Position numbers and translations under genes: made by a program. The notes below the pieces were generated by a model. The model saw only the letters and a list, made by a program, of their open reading frames with translations. It did not search any database and was not told the origin of the DNA. Below, piece by piece: positions 50,201 through 58,895 of a stretch of 64,000 nt of DNA; the first letter of the stretch is position 1, and every line of letters begins with the position of its first letter. The stretch lies in NCBI GenBank assembly GCA_040367435.1, contig BAABWY010000001.1, positions 744,001 through 808,000 of the forward strand. Reading direction: 5' to 3'. The DNA is from Hyphomicrobiales bacterium 4NK60-0047b (GTDB lineage Bacteria; Pseudomonadota; Alphaproteobacteria; Rhizobiales; HXMU1428-3).

Positions 50201-51958
50201 CTACTTCTCTAAAGAAACTCGATTTAAAACCGGATAAAACGGCTTCATCTTAAACAAAGGCGCCAGCCGAGAAATAATTCGCCCTGTCGTTGGTGCTGCA
50301 TTCATACCAGCTACTGTCAAACCTTGCGCCGCCTTAGTGGCTTGCGGTTCATCTAACATAACAAAAACAACATACTCAGGTCTTTCAGACGGAAACACAC
50401 CAACAAAACTTGTCAAAACTTTTGTTTTAGAATATTTACCCTTCACAACCTTATTTGCTGTACCGGTTTTCCCGCCTACACGATAAGGCGCAACTTCGGC
50501 ACGGCGCGCTGTACCATGACGGTCAGTAACATTAGCTCGTAATAATTTTCTAATCTTTTCACTGGTTGATACAGAGATAACACGTTCGCCAGTTAGCTTT
50601 GCCTCTCTCTCACTTCGCTTAAGGAAAGTTGGCTTCACGTAAATCCCGCCATTGACCAAAGCCCCAACAGCTGAAACAAACTGCAAAGGTGCAATAGATA
50701 AACCATGGCCATAAGAAATCGTAGCTGAATGCACATCTCCCCAGCGCTTAACCGTTTGAGGGGAGCGCATCGCGCCAAGTTCAGTTTTCATCGGCTCAAG
50801 CAAATGAAGCTTGTTTAAAAAGTCACGATGAGCTTTTGTCCCCATTAGCAAAGCAAGCTTAGCCGTACCAATGTTAGAAGAGCGAACGAAAATATCCCTT
50901 ACACTCAGCTCACCCTTAACCCCATGATAATCATTAATCTTATGCGCACCAATTTTCAGCGGACCAGTTACATCTAATTTTGTATCAAGCGTTGTTTTAT
51001 TCGCTTCAAGCGCCATGGCCATGGTCACCGTCTTAAAAACAGAACCAAGCTCAAACAAACCAGCCGAAATTCGGTCAAACCGAGCTTTATCTTTTTGTAA
51101 AAACGGACGTTGTGGATCAAGATCAGGTAGCGAGGAAAGCGCAACCACTTCACCGCTATGAACATTCATAACAACGCCGGCTGCCGACTTAGCCTTATAA
51201 AGCTTCAAAGCACGGTTAAGCTCTTGTTGCAAAATATAATTCGCGCCAACATTTAAAGATAATTGAACTTGACCATTCTCATTTGTATTAAACTCATTGG
51301 CACCAAATAGGTTAACATCAGCACTGCGAGCTTTATCAATAAATTTCTCAATACCAGCCCGTCCCACATTATCGATATCAACATGGCCCAAAACATATCC
51401 ACCAAGCGCACCCTTCGGGTAAACTCGGCGAATTTCAGGGGTCACATCAACACCAGGCAGCCCAAGATCAAAAATCTCTTGAGCACGTTTAGGGTGCATT
51501 CCTCGCTTAATAAATACAAATTGTTTGTTTTTCTTTGTGAGCTGGCGCAGAAGGTTCATCTCATCAAGCTCAGGCATCGCTTTTTTAAGCTTTTTAACGA
51601 CCAAAGCCGGTTCCATCAAACCTGATGGATTTGCATAAAGCGAAGGAGCTTCAATATCCGTTGCCAACAACCGGCCTTCGGCATCCACAATATCAGGACG
51701 AGATTTTTGCACGCCAATAGGAGACGCCAGATGCATCTTAATCTCACTTGGTCGCAAAACGGCTAAAGATACTAAATTTCCCGCAATCAGAGAAAACAAG
51801 CTAAACAAAACAAAAATCAAAAGAGAATGGCGCAAACGAGTTTGGTTAAAAAAACCAATTCCGTGATCAGTGACTGCGCCATCGCTAGCAGTCACACCTT
51901 GATAAGTAGCCGCACTTTGATAAGAGACATTTTTAGCCATTAAATTAATGCGCATCAT
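50201..51958 (-). CDS. ftsI: Septal transpeptidase FtsI (PBP3)
   Basis: 585 residues. Class B penicillin-binding protein crosslinking septal peptidoglycan. A cytoplasmic tail is followed by one membrane helix (LLIFVLFSLFSLIAGNLVSL), the PBP dimerisation domain (RPDIVDAEGRLLATDI) and the transpeptidase domain with SxxK as GSVFKTV, SxN as SSNIGTA and KTG as VGGKTGTANKV. All catalytic motifs are intact. The start overlaps the ftsL stop as ATGA. Confidence 0.96.
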   Translation of the reverse strand: MMRINLMAKNVSYQSAATYQGVTASDGAVTDHGIGFFNQTRLRHSLLIFVLFSLFSLIAGNLVSLAVLRPSEIKMHLASPIGVQKSRPDIVDAEGRLLATDIEAPSLYANPSGLMEPALVVKKLKKAMPELDEMNLLRQLTKKNKQFVFIKRGMHPKRAQEIFDLGLPGVDVTPEIRRVYPKGALGGYVLGHVDIDNVGRAGIEKFIDKARSADVNLFGANEFNTNENGQVQLSLNVGANYILQQELNRALKLYKAKSAAGVVMNVHSGEVVALSSLPDLDPQRPFLQKDKARFDRISAGLFELGSVFKTVTMAMALEANKTTLDTKLDVTGPLKIGAHKINDYHGVKGELSVRDIFVRSSNIGTAKLALLMGTKAHRDFLNKLHLLEPMKTELGAMRSPQTVKRWGDVHSATISYGHGLSIAPLQFVSAVGALVNGGIYVKPTFLKRSEREAKLTGERVISVSTSEKIRKLLRANVTDRHGTARRAEVAPYRVGGKTGTANKVVKGKYSKTKVLTSFVGVFPSERPEYVVFVMLDEPQATKAAQGLTVAGMNAAPTTGRIISRLAPLFKMKPFYPVLNRVSLEK

Positions 51959-52383
51959 TCACCCTCCGAATTATCAAGCAGAACAACCGAGCCAATCAAA
52001 CGATCTATTTGAGAAAATTCTTCTTTTTCAGACAAACCATTGTCATGCTCGTGATGCGTCCTAACAGCAGACTTAGTCTTCAAGGCAGCAAAAGGCACAT
52101 GTTGGTTCTCAGGTAAATTATCGAGATCGCGGTAAGATATAATTTGTTTGGGAGAAAGAGGCTGCAGCCCGATGGAACGTGCCAGTTGCTCAATTCGCTT
52201 TGGCCTCGTCAAGATACTCCACTCAGCCTTCAGCACAGCCAAGCGTTGACGCTCAAGAGCGATTTCTTTTCGCAGCTGAACAGCTTCAAGCTGCAAACTA
52301 CGGGTATCATACTTAATCTTATAGAGGACGCCAGCCATGCATAGCGTTACTACAAAGATAGTAACTGTCAAAAAACGCAACAT
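51955..52383 (-). CDS. ftsL: Cell division protein FtsL
   Basis: 142 residues. Small bitopic divisome protein: N-terminal membrane helix (FLTVTIFVVTLCMAGVLY), then a periplasmic coiled coil (LEAVQLRKEIALERQRLAVL) and the typical WSILTRPKRIEQLARSIGLQ segment. The C-terminal 40 residues are acidic and variable. Identified by this layout and its place between rsmH and ftsI. Confidence 0.9.
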   Translation of the reverse strand: MLRFLTVTIFVVTLCMAGVLYKIKYDTRSLQLEAVQLRKEIALERQRLAVLKAEWSILTRPKRIEQLARSIGLQPLSPKQIISYRDLDNLPENQHVPFAALKTKSAVRTHHEHDNGLSEKEEFSQIDRLIGSVVLLDNSEGE

Positions 52384-52446
52384 TTTACTCTACTCAATCA
52401 CTGTAAACTACTAACTACAGATTACAAAAAACAGTGAACTCATGAA

Positions 52447-53556
52447 TTACAATTGAAGAGATTTAATTCCAAGATCCGCCTCAAAAAACTCAAGCGGCGG
52501 GGCCTCAGTACGCACCCCAGACCTTAACAAAGCAGAACGCGCTCGTTTATTCTGGGACATTTCTTCATCATTAGCTTTAACAGCTTTAGGGTTAATTATT
52601 TGAAAACTTGGGAGACATTCTTTATTAATTTCTGGTAAATGCCTGGATTGATTTGGAACACGCCCAGAAGCAGACCTAAAGTAATTCTTAACAATTCGAT
52701 CCTCTAGCGAGTGAAAACAAACAACGACTAAACGTCCACCAGGCTTTAAAATACGGCTTGCAGCATTTAAACCACGCAATAATTCTCCAAGTTCATCATT
52801 CAAATAAATCCGAAGCGCCTGAAAAGACCGCGTCGCTGGATGGATTTTATCTTTCGCTTTTTTATAAACAACAGCTTCAATAACTTGCGCCAAATCCGTT
52901 GTAGTACGAAACGGCTCACTTACGCGCCGCTCAACAATCGCTCGGGCGATATATCTGGATTTTTTCTCTTCACCAAACTTATAAAGAACATTCGCGATTT
53001 CTTCTTCGGCCAAACCATTCACCAAATCAGCCGCTGTCGGGCCAGATTGAGACATCCTCATATCAAGCGGCCCGTCACGGCGAAAAGAAAACCCGCGGCG
53101 GTCTTGGTCTAATTGCATGGAGGAAACACCAATATCCAGTACAACGCCATCTACCTGGCTAACACCAAGCCCAGCAATGACATTTTCCATATCAGAATAA
53201 CGACCATGCACCACATCAAGTCGGGGCCCAAATTCCTTTAACATGCCCCGTGCATCTCTGACGGCATCTGGATCTTGATCAATACCAATAACTCGCACAC
53301 CACTCTCATCCTGCAAGGATGTTAAAATGCCACGAGAGTAACCTCCGGCACCAAAGGTACCGTCAATAAATATACGCTGTTGAGAAGTTGGTGATTTTTC
53401 CGGCTCTGTAGAGGGAACTTGATCAGGCCTCTTTTTAACGTAACCTTTACTATCTTCATTAAGAAGAGCGTCAAGAACAGGCTCTAAAAGAACAGGAATG
53501 TGACGGTCAGTACCGCCCGCATTGACATCTTTTTCAGTCATGCTCACCGTCATCAT
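52447..53556 (-). CDS. rsmH: 16S rRNA (cytosine1402-N4)-methyltransferase RsmH
   Basis: 369 residues. SAM-dependent enzyme methylating C1402 of 16S rRNA. HIPVLLEPVLDAL N-terminus, FIDGTFGAGGYSRGIL (SAM motif), GIDQDPDAV, VVLDIGVSSMQLDQDRRGFS, FRRDGPLDMRMS, RIYLNDELGEL and VVCFHSLEDRIVK. An inserted Lys/Ser-rich stretch (residues about 38-58) after the first motif is unusual. Starts behind GGGGTAGGA. Confidence 0.96.
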   Translation of the reverse strand: MMTVSMTEKDVNAGGTDRHIPVLLEPVLDALLNEDSKGYVKKRPDQVPSTEPEKSPTSQQRIFIDGTFGAGGYSRGILTSLQDESGVRVIGIDQDPDAVRDARGMLKEFGPRLDVVHGRYSDMENVIAGLGVSQVDGVVLDIGVSSMQLDQDRRGFSFRRDGPLDMRMSQSGPTAADLVNGLAEEEIANVLYKFGEEKKSRYIARAIVERRVSEPFRTTTDLAQVIEAVVYKKAKDKIHPATRSFQALRIYLNDELGELLRGLNAASRILKPGGRLVVVCFHSLEDRIVKNYFRSASGRVPNQSRHLPEINKECLPSFQIINPKAVKANDEEMSQNKRARSALLRSGVRTEAPPLEFFEADLGIKSLQL

Positions 53557-53835
53557 TCCTACCCCTTACTAAACTGAACCCTTAAAGGTTTTTAAAACAA
53601 ACCCTTCAAGCTCAGGACCAAACTAAAAAACGAAAGTTCACTTATCTTAACTGATTAACCACACATGGCCTCATTTTACACCACAAAAAACAATTCACCT
53701 AGCGCGGTTGCTTTTGGCCGGTTTCTGGTGGGAAACTGAAGGCCCATCAAAAATGGCATCTGAAGCAAAAAAAATTCAACCTAAAGAGCAGATAAGAAAT
53801 CTGAATTTGCCTCACTATAAAGAAAAGAAAAGGGC
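53557..53835. other. mraZ-rsmH gap
   Basis: 279 bp, non-coding, containing one compound B repeat (53701-53790). In most bacteria rsmH follows mraZ closely. Confidence 0.5.
53701..53790 (+). repeat. Multiply nested family B repeat
   Basis: AGCGCGGTTG at the left and TTCAACCTAAAGAGC at the right form the outer copy. Inside are GGCC-G-GTTTC-TGGTGG-GAAAC-TGAA-GGCC (nearly the same as the inner hairpin at 21262-21293) and a right arm TGGCATCTGAAGC. At least two rounds of insertion seem needed. Confidence 0.7.
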
Positions 53836-54294
53836 TTATTCAGCAGCCCTGCCCTTGCCCAATAATTTGCGTAAATCACGCACTTTACTTCGTGCCGCAT
53901 TGCGCGCATCTTCAAATTGCGTTGGCTCCCACATTTGAAACTTGTCCCCAAGCCCAACAAATGTCACTTGGCTCCTAAATCCAGCTACATCCCGCAGGCG
54001 CTGTGGTAATACAATTCGCCCATCACTATCAATCTTTAAATATTCACTCTCACCAAACAGCGCTGTTGCCAATTGGTCTTTTTCATCAGAGTAAGGCGCC
54101 AAATCTTCCAAAAGCCCGCGAATATGCTTCACTAATCGCGGTCCACCAGCGTCAAGCGCGGCGCTATCAAGCGCAGGATGGCAAAATATTTCATCTGATT
54201 GTTCTTTAGCTAAAACAGCGCGAAATGATGCCGGGACAGAAACACGCCCTTTGGCGTCTATCTTATTCGTAAAGCTGGAAACAAACTCATCCAT
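53836..54294 (-). CDS. mraZ: Transcriptional regulator MraZ
   Basis: 152 residues. Two AbrB/SpoVT-type DNA-binding halves: FTNKIDAKGRVSVPASFR near the N-terminus and LKIDSDGRIVLPQRLRDVAG in the middle, each with the DxxGR signature, followed by VTFVGLGDKFQMWEP. MraZ forms ring oligomers that bind TGGGN repeats upstream of its own gene and represses the dcw operon. Such repeats are present at 54615-54669. First gene of the operon. Confidence 0.95.
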   Translation of the reverse strand: MDEFVSSFTNKIDAKGRVSVPASFRAVLAKEQSDEIFCHPALDSAALDAGGPRLVKHIRGLLEDLAPYSDEKDQLATALFGESEYLKIDSDGRIVLPQRLRDVAGFRSQVTFVGLGDKFQMWEPTQFEDARNAARSKVRDLRKLLGKGRAAE

Positions 54295-55053
54295 CTAACA
54301 CGGCTTTCAAATCCGAGGGTCAAAACCCAATTAACAATCAGCCAATTTGAAATGATTGAGCCTTATGACTTGGCTACATCCACAAAACGGCGTATTTCCC
54401 CGAAATTCATTTCCATCTTCAAGTTTGAGTGACTAGTAATCTCAAACTTCAAAACAAAGCCCCCGCTTCAATTCCCAAACGCTCAGCTCTTAAATATGGC
54501 CCTCAACTAAGAGCGAAGATGATGTGTCAAAAAAAGTGGGGGTGGCGGCTACATATCCTGTGGCCTCTTTGGAAGTGAGCTAACACCATCCCCCAATGCC
54601 CCACATCATCCGAATGGGTATCTATGGGATACACTGGGATATTATGGGCGTCAATGGAAATTAATGGTTTATTTAGGTTTAAACATGGGTTCATACTGAC
54701 AAAAACGCTCGCAACAAAATAACGAGAGTAAGAAAAAGTTATTAAAAACAATAAACTAGGAGGATGTTGGCGCAAAAAAATCGCCTGTGGCAGTTTTGCC
54801 ACCAACAATAGATTTCACCGTAACTGTTGAAAAGATGAGATAAAAAACTGTCGGTTCAAAGAAAACAACTAAAGAAATACCGCTAATTTCAAAGAGTGAT
54901 TTGCAAAAACAAATAGAAAACAAGTCTCTACTCTGAGTATTCATATCCAATAGTTGCACTCAAAAATTTGAGAACAAACTTCGGAGTAGAATTGACAGAA
55001 CAAGGCGAGAAATGGCACAACCTAGCTAGAGCATTTCAATAGGAAAGCCGAGT
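54295..55053. other. Divergent region upstream of mraZ
   Basis: 759 bp without a gene, between mraZ and the DUF3224 gene. It contains the MraZ-type boxes (54615-54669) and presumably promoters for both directions. If the dcw promoter lies near the boxes, the mRNA leader is about 300 bases, unusually long. No A or B repeats here. Confidence 0.5.
54615..54669. promoter_or_regulatory. Six phased TGGxx boxes, probable MraZ operator
   Basis: TGGGT 54615, TGGGA 54625, TGGGA 54635, TGGGC 54645, TGGAA 54655 and TGGTT 54665: exact 10-bp spacing, the first four perfect TGGGN. Known MraZ operators are TGGGN repeats with five-base spacers. The boxes read on the plus strand, while mraZ is on the minus strand about 320 bp away. 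Confidence 0.7.
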
Positions 55054-55449
55054 ATGAGCAACGTTGCCGCATCTAGTTTCACAGTAACATCATGGGAAGA
55101 ACAACCCTTCGATGGGCCATCAGATGGCCTTAAAATAACACAAGCAATCGTCACAACCAGTCTTACTGGTGATATCGCTGGGGTTGGGTCTGTTATTTAC
55201 ATCATGAAACATCAAGAAAACGGCATGGCAAACTTCATCGGCCTTCAGCAAATCAACGGCTCGATCGGCAACCTCAAAGGAAGCTTCGCCATTGAACAAA
55301 ATGGTTTCTTTGATGGAAAAGAAGCAAAAGGCACCTGCGTCGTACAAAAAGGCTCTGGCACCGGAGACTTCACCAATTTAAATGGCCAAGGCGAATTCAC
55401 AGCTCCAATGGGCAAAGAAGGCACCCTAAATCTAAACTACAGCCTTTAA
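55054..55449 (+). CDS. DUF3224-family protein
   Basis: 131 residues. Small cytoplasmic protein with the pattern of the DUF3224 family (allene-oxide-cyclase-like beta-barrel, function unknown): ASSFTVTSWEEQPFD, LKITQAIVTTSLTGDI, FIGLQQINGSIGNLKGSF and GSGTGDFTNLNGQGEF. Starts behind AGGAAAG. Transcribed away from mraZ; its 3' flank is full of A and B repeats. Confidence 0.85.
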   Translation: MSNVAASSFTVTSWEEQPFDGPSDGLKITQAIVTTSLTGDIAGVGSVIYIMKHQENGMANFIGLQQINGSIGNLKGSFAIEQNGFFDGKEAKGTCVVQKGSGTGDFTNLNGQGEFTAPMGKEGTLNLNYSL

Positions 55450-55511
55450 GCTTTACCTAATTTTCTCTAACAGATAGAAATTATCTACATACTTACATCG
55501 TAGATACAGCT

Positions 55512-55540
55512 CGCCGGTTGCTAGTAGGCAACAACTTAAG
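55512..55540 (+). repeat. Family B hairpin, worn
   Basis: GCCGGTTGC-TAGTAG-GCAAC-AACTTAAGG: stem GTTGC/GCAAC kept, outer stem and TGAA bulge decayed. Confidence 0.5.
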
Positions 55541-55553
55541 GAATCATCATCAT

Positions 55554-55664
55554 GAAGAAGGGAGTGCTCTCCTTAGAGCACGGACATGGCAGTGGTAACT
55601 GCCCGGCGCAAGCGCCGCCCCTCGGAGGCCTTCTGTGACAGCAGAAGAATAGCCGTGAGAGAAA
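55554..55664 (+). repeat. Family A structured repeat, copy 7
   Basis: GAAGAAGGGAG start; hairpins GTGCTC/GAGCAC, GGCAGT/ACTGCC, CGGCGCAAGCGCCG and CTTCTG/CAGAAG; CCCCTCGGAGG linker; end AATAGCCGTGAGAGAAA. The shortest complete copy. Confidence 0.85.
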
Positions 55665-55686
55665 AACTGTAAATTCTAAATTACAA

Positions 55687-55838
55687 AGAAGGAGCATTGC
55701 CTACTTCAGGCAATGGGACATGGCGAAGCGCCAGCGCAGCCCGGCGCAATGCGGATGCTAGTGGGCATCTGAAGCACAGAAATACGCCGCACCTCGTAGG
55801 TCCTGCCGCAACAGCGGCAGAATAGCCCGTGAGAGAAA
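55687..55838 (+). repeat. Family A structured repeat, copy 8 (with nested B)
   Basis: AGAAGGAG start; hairpins CATTGCC/GGCAATG, GGCG/CGCC, a third hairpin CGGCG...CGCCG whose loop holds a B hairpin (55750-55776), and CTGCCGC/GCGGCAG. CCTCGTAGG as in copy 2. End AATAGCCCGTGAGAGAAA. Confidence 0.85.
55750..55776 (+). repeat. Family B hairpin nested in A copy 8
   Basis: TGC-G-GATGC-TAGTGG-GCATC-TGAA-GCA in the loop of the third A hairpin; other A copies have only a CAAG or TGAG tetraloop there. Confidence 0.8.
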
Positions 55839-55843
55839 ATAAA

Positions 55844-55892
55844 GTGCGGATGCACAGTGCATCTCAAGCAAAGAGAATGCAACCTGAAGCGC
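55844..55892 (+). repeat. Compound family B repeat, worn
   Basis: GTGCGGATGC-ACA-GTGCATCTCAAGC followed by AGAATGCAACCTGAAGCGCCAC, the right arm of an outer copy. Confidence 0.55.
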
Positions 55893-55921
55893 CACAAAAA
55901 AGAAAAAGCACGTGAGAGAAA

Positions 55922-56527
55922 TTAAACCGGATCTTCAGGCGCGGTTGCCTGCATAGACGCACGCAATCTCATTTCCTGGTACCAGGCAGAAAGCTCAGGA
56001 TGCCGGTCTCTCCATTTAAGATGAGGAAGACGGAAATCTACATAAGCCATTGCACAAGCAATCGCGATATGGCCCAAATTCAATTGAGCATCCATGCCCT
56101 TGATCATCTTGGCAGCTGCCCCAACACCGCGCGCAACAGCAATCTCATCACGAACTATTTTTTCTTTCATTTGCTTTTCAGCTGGACGTTTGCGCTCAAG
56201 CATTGAGCGAATAGCAACATCAATCATCGTGTCAGCATGAGCTTCTGCTTGCAACACGAACCAACGACTAGCACCTGCCTCAGGTACAAACTTAGGGCCC
56301 TGCATATTGCTTTCAATATAATCAACAATGAGCTTGCTATCATAAAATGCAACACCATTCGTCAAAATCATAACCGGCACACGGCTCATTGGGTTATGAG
56401 CAATAAGTTCTTTTGGGTCTTCAAAAGCATTTACATTTTCAACTTCAATATCATCAAAACCTTTTTCAATGAGTAACACACGCACCTTACGAACAAAGGG
56501 TGATGTTGGGCTACCTATGAGTCTCAT
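55922..56527 (-). CDS. Glutathione S-transferase family protein
   Basis: 201 residues. N-terminal thioredoxin-like domain (MRLIGSPTSPFVRKVRVLLI, cis-Pro segment SRVPVMIL, and YDSKLIVDYIE) and an all-helical C-terminal domain with the MAYVDFRLPHLKW stretch, as in bacterial GSTs close to the SspA/stringent-starvation-like and beta groups. Conjugates glutathione or acts as a reductase; the substrate is unknown. The SPxSPFVRKVR start suggests Ser as active residue. Upstream of rnpB in the reverse direction; likely own promoter. Confidence 0.88.
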   Translation of the reverse strand: MRLIGSPTSPFVRKVRVLLIEKGFDDIEVENVNAFEDPKELIAHNPMSRVPVMILTNGVAFYDSKLIVDYIESNMQGPKFVPEAGASRWFVLQAEAHADTMIDVAIRSMLERKRPAEKQMKEKIVRDEIAVARGVGAAAKMIKGMDAQLNLGHIAIACAMAYVDFRLPHLKWRDRHPELSAWYQEMRLRASMQATAPEDPV

Positions 56528-56615
56528 CGCGTTTCTCCAAATTGAAGTTAAATGTTTAAGTAACTATGCATTCCAGTGATTTGGCACCTAAGTCAAGTTC
56601 AAATCAAAATCTTTA

Positions 56616-57037
<422 letters not shown>

Positions 57038-57070
57038 ATGATATGGTGATGCAATCAATCTAAAGAAAGG

Positions 57071-57895
57071 TCAAGCTTTAATAATATCGAGCAATTGATC
57101 AACAAGCCTAATCGTTTGAAAATCAGGTTTCCCATCAACTCTTGATGGGCGATAATGCCGTTGAAAAGCTGTGATAACCTGCACGGTGCGCTGATCTAAC
57201 TCACCGGTAACTTCAAGCCCATAACCAATAGCCACAAACTTGTTCTGCAAATCCATCAATAAAGCCTCTTGCAGGTCAGGACATGCATTATCACCGCTAC
57301 TCTCAGGATCAAGCCAAAGTCCAATTCCTCTTCTGGCAAGGCCCGCCCAATCAAAATGCGCACCAGGATCTTGCTTCCTATGTGGCGCAACATCAGAATG
57401 TCCTAAAACTCTTTTGGGGTGTATTTTATGACGTTTAACTATATCAGCACAAAGCTCAGTCACGGCCGCCATTTGCGCGGCACCATAGGCCGGCACACGT
57501 GTCAGAGCAGCACCTTGATTTTGAATTTCAATTCCAATTGAACAAGAATTTATATCAGCCTCACCCGCCCATTCAGATTCGCCAGCATGCCAGGCCCTGT
57601 GTTTCTCTGCGACCATCTGAATGATCCGCCCTCTTCCATCAACCAAATAATGTGAAGAAACCCCACCTTCAGGCGTAGTCAGCAATTGAAGCGCATAATC
57701 ATTCGTAGGTGTCGCCGTATAATGGAGCAACAACAAGTCAATTTTAACGATCGGACTTTGTATCGCCCCAGAAGCACACAAATTCACAGTCGGCCGCCGT
57801 TCGTTAAAATTTACAGACGGCACCCAATCTCCCTCTTTCAAAAGGGCTGTATCTGTTGGAACAGGCAGGCTTGAAACATCAATATCTTCAGACAC
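57071..57895 (-). CDS. N-acetylmuramoyl-L-alanine amidase (AmiD/AmpD type)
   Basis: 274 residues. Zinc amidase of the amidase_2 fold that cleaves the MurNAc-L-Ala bond. Zinc-ligand segments LLLHYTATPT and LGHSDVAPHRKQDPG (two His, Asp), GIEIQNQG and SSHYLVDGRGRIIQMV. The C-terminal 65 residues form a peptidoglycan-binding_1 domain (ELDQRTVQVITAFQRHYRP). No clear export signal, so a role in cytoplasmic anhydro-muropeptide recycling is possible. 28 bp after the DjlA-like gene, presumably one operon. Confidence 0.9.
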   Translation of the reverse strand: MSEDIDVSSLPVPTDTALLKEGDWVPSVNFNERRPTVNLCASGAIQSPIVKIDLLLLHYTATPTNDYALQLLTTPEGGVSSHYLVDGRGRIIQMVAEKHRAWHAGESEWAGEADINSCSIGIEIQNQGAALTRVPAYGAAQMAAVTELCADIVKRHKIHPKRVLGHSDVAPHRKQDPGAHFDWAGLARRGIGLWLDPESSGDNACPDLQEALLMDLQNKFVAIGYGLEVTGELDQRTVQVITAFQRHYRPSRVDGKPDFQTIRLVDQLLDIIKA

Positions 57896-57923
57896 ATCAA
57901 TTCCTTATTTTTTGGTGCTTTGG

Positions 57924-58643
57924 TTAAAGCCCGCGCTGTTTGGAAACAGCATCATAAGCCTCATTAATCCCTTGCAACCGTTCAGTCGCAATCGCGATAA
58001 ATTCTTCAGGCACACCGCGCGCAATTAATTTATCAGGATGATTATCACGGACAAGCTGGCGATAATGTGATTTCAAATCATCATCAGCAATTTCCGGCTC
58101 AACACCTAAAATTTGATAGGGGTTCTCTTCTTTATTAAGCACATGCCGTGCCTGAATATTCGCAAATTCACTTTCAGAGAAGCCAAAAATACGAGCAACC
58201 TCTTCTAGAAAAGCAATCTCATTTGGATGAAGAATATTATCGGCTTTGGCAATATGAAACAATCCATCAAGCACATCAGATAAAATCTGCTTATCACCGC
58301 TCATGCAAGTTGCCAACTGTTTTGCATAGGCATCAAATCCAGCAACGTCTTGCTTTGCCAAATCAAAAAGACGAGCCACATTCTTCACATCATCATCCGG
58401 CACCTTAAAAACTTCTTTAAAAGCTTTGATCTCATCTTGAACAACAACACCATCTGCCTTGGCCATTTTAGCACCAAGCGCAATCACACCTACCGTAAAA
58501 GCAACTTCACAATCACTAGGGCGATCTTCTTCCATCCAATGGTCCACAGCGAAATGCCCGGCCATTAAGCCAAGCACACCACCAACTGGCCCTCCAACGG
58601 CAAGACCAGCAGCACCACCAGCAAGTTTCCCCCAAATCGACAT
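57924..58643 (-). CDS. DjlA-like TerB/J-domain protein
   Basis: 239 residues. Glycine-rich hydrophobic N-terminus (residues 5-32, GGAAGLAVGGPVGGVLGLM), which may insert in the inner membrane, a TerB-like helical domain (ALGAKMAKADGVVVQDEIKA) and a C-terminal J domain (NPYQILGVEPEIADDDLKSH ... RDNHPDKLIARG) with the HPD tripeptide that stimulates DnaK. This is the order in DjlA co-chaperones. Followed by the amidase gene, an arrangement common in Hyphomicrobiales next to rnpB and mraZ. Confidence 0.9.
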   Translation of the reverse strand: MSIWGKLAGGAAGLAVGGPVGGVLGLMAGHFAVDHWMEEDRPSDCEVAFTVGVIALGAKMAKADGVVVQDEIKAFKEVFKVPDDDVKNVARLFDLAKQDVAGFDAYAKQLATCMSGDKQILSDVLDGLFHIAKADNILHPNEIAFLEEVARIFGFSESEFANIQARHVLNKEENPYQILGVEPEIADDDLKSHYRQLVRDNHPDKLIARGVPEEFIAIATERLQGINEAYDAVSKQRGL

Positions 58644-58895
58644 TTTGCAAACTTTCTTAAAACAAGATGCCAGCCCTCAAAGCAAGCAGCCAACATCTCC
58701 TATTCAATATAAAACGAACCGGAAAACCAAACCGATCCGCATCTCTTTTATTTTCTCTTTTATGTGTTATTTATAGTATGTTTTCACCAATTTAACAGCC
58801 CCTTTAAAATTGCCAGTCACTCAATAAAATTCATACAGAAGAAAACCTGTTTTTTGCATTTTACCATAAACCGAAAAAACATATATCGAGCTAAA

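Larger units (their letters stand above)
55450..55921. other. Repeat cluster between convergent genes
   Basis: Two complete A copies in tandem (55554-55664, 55687-55838) and three B loci. A last GCACGTGAGAGAAAT at 55908-55922 looks like the 3' tail of a third, mostly lost A copy and touches the stop of the GST gene. Confidence 0.65.

Noticed and set aside
54527-54959. Small minus-strand frames upstream of mraZ
   Set aside because: No ribosome sites, low-complexity products, and they overlap the MraZ boxes.
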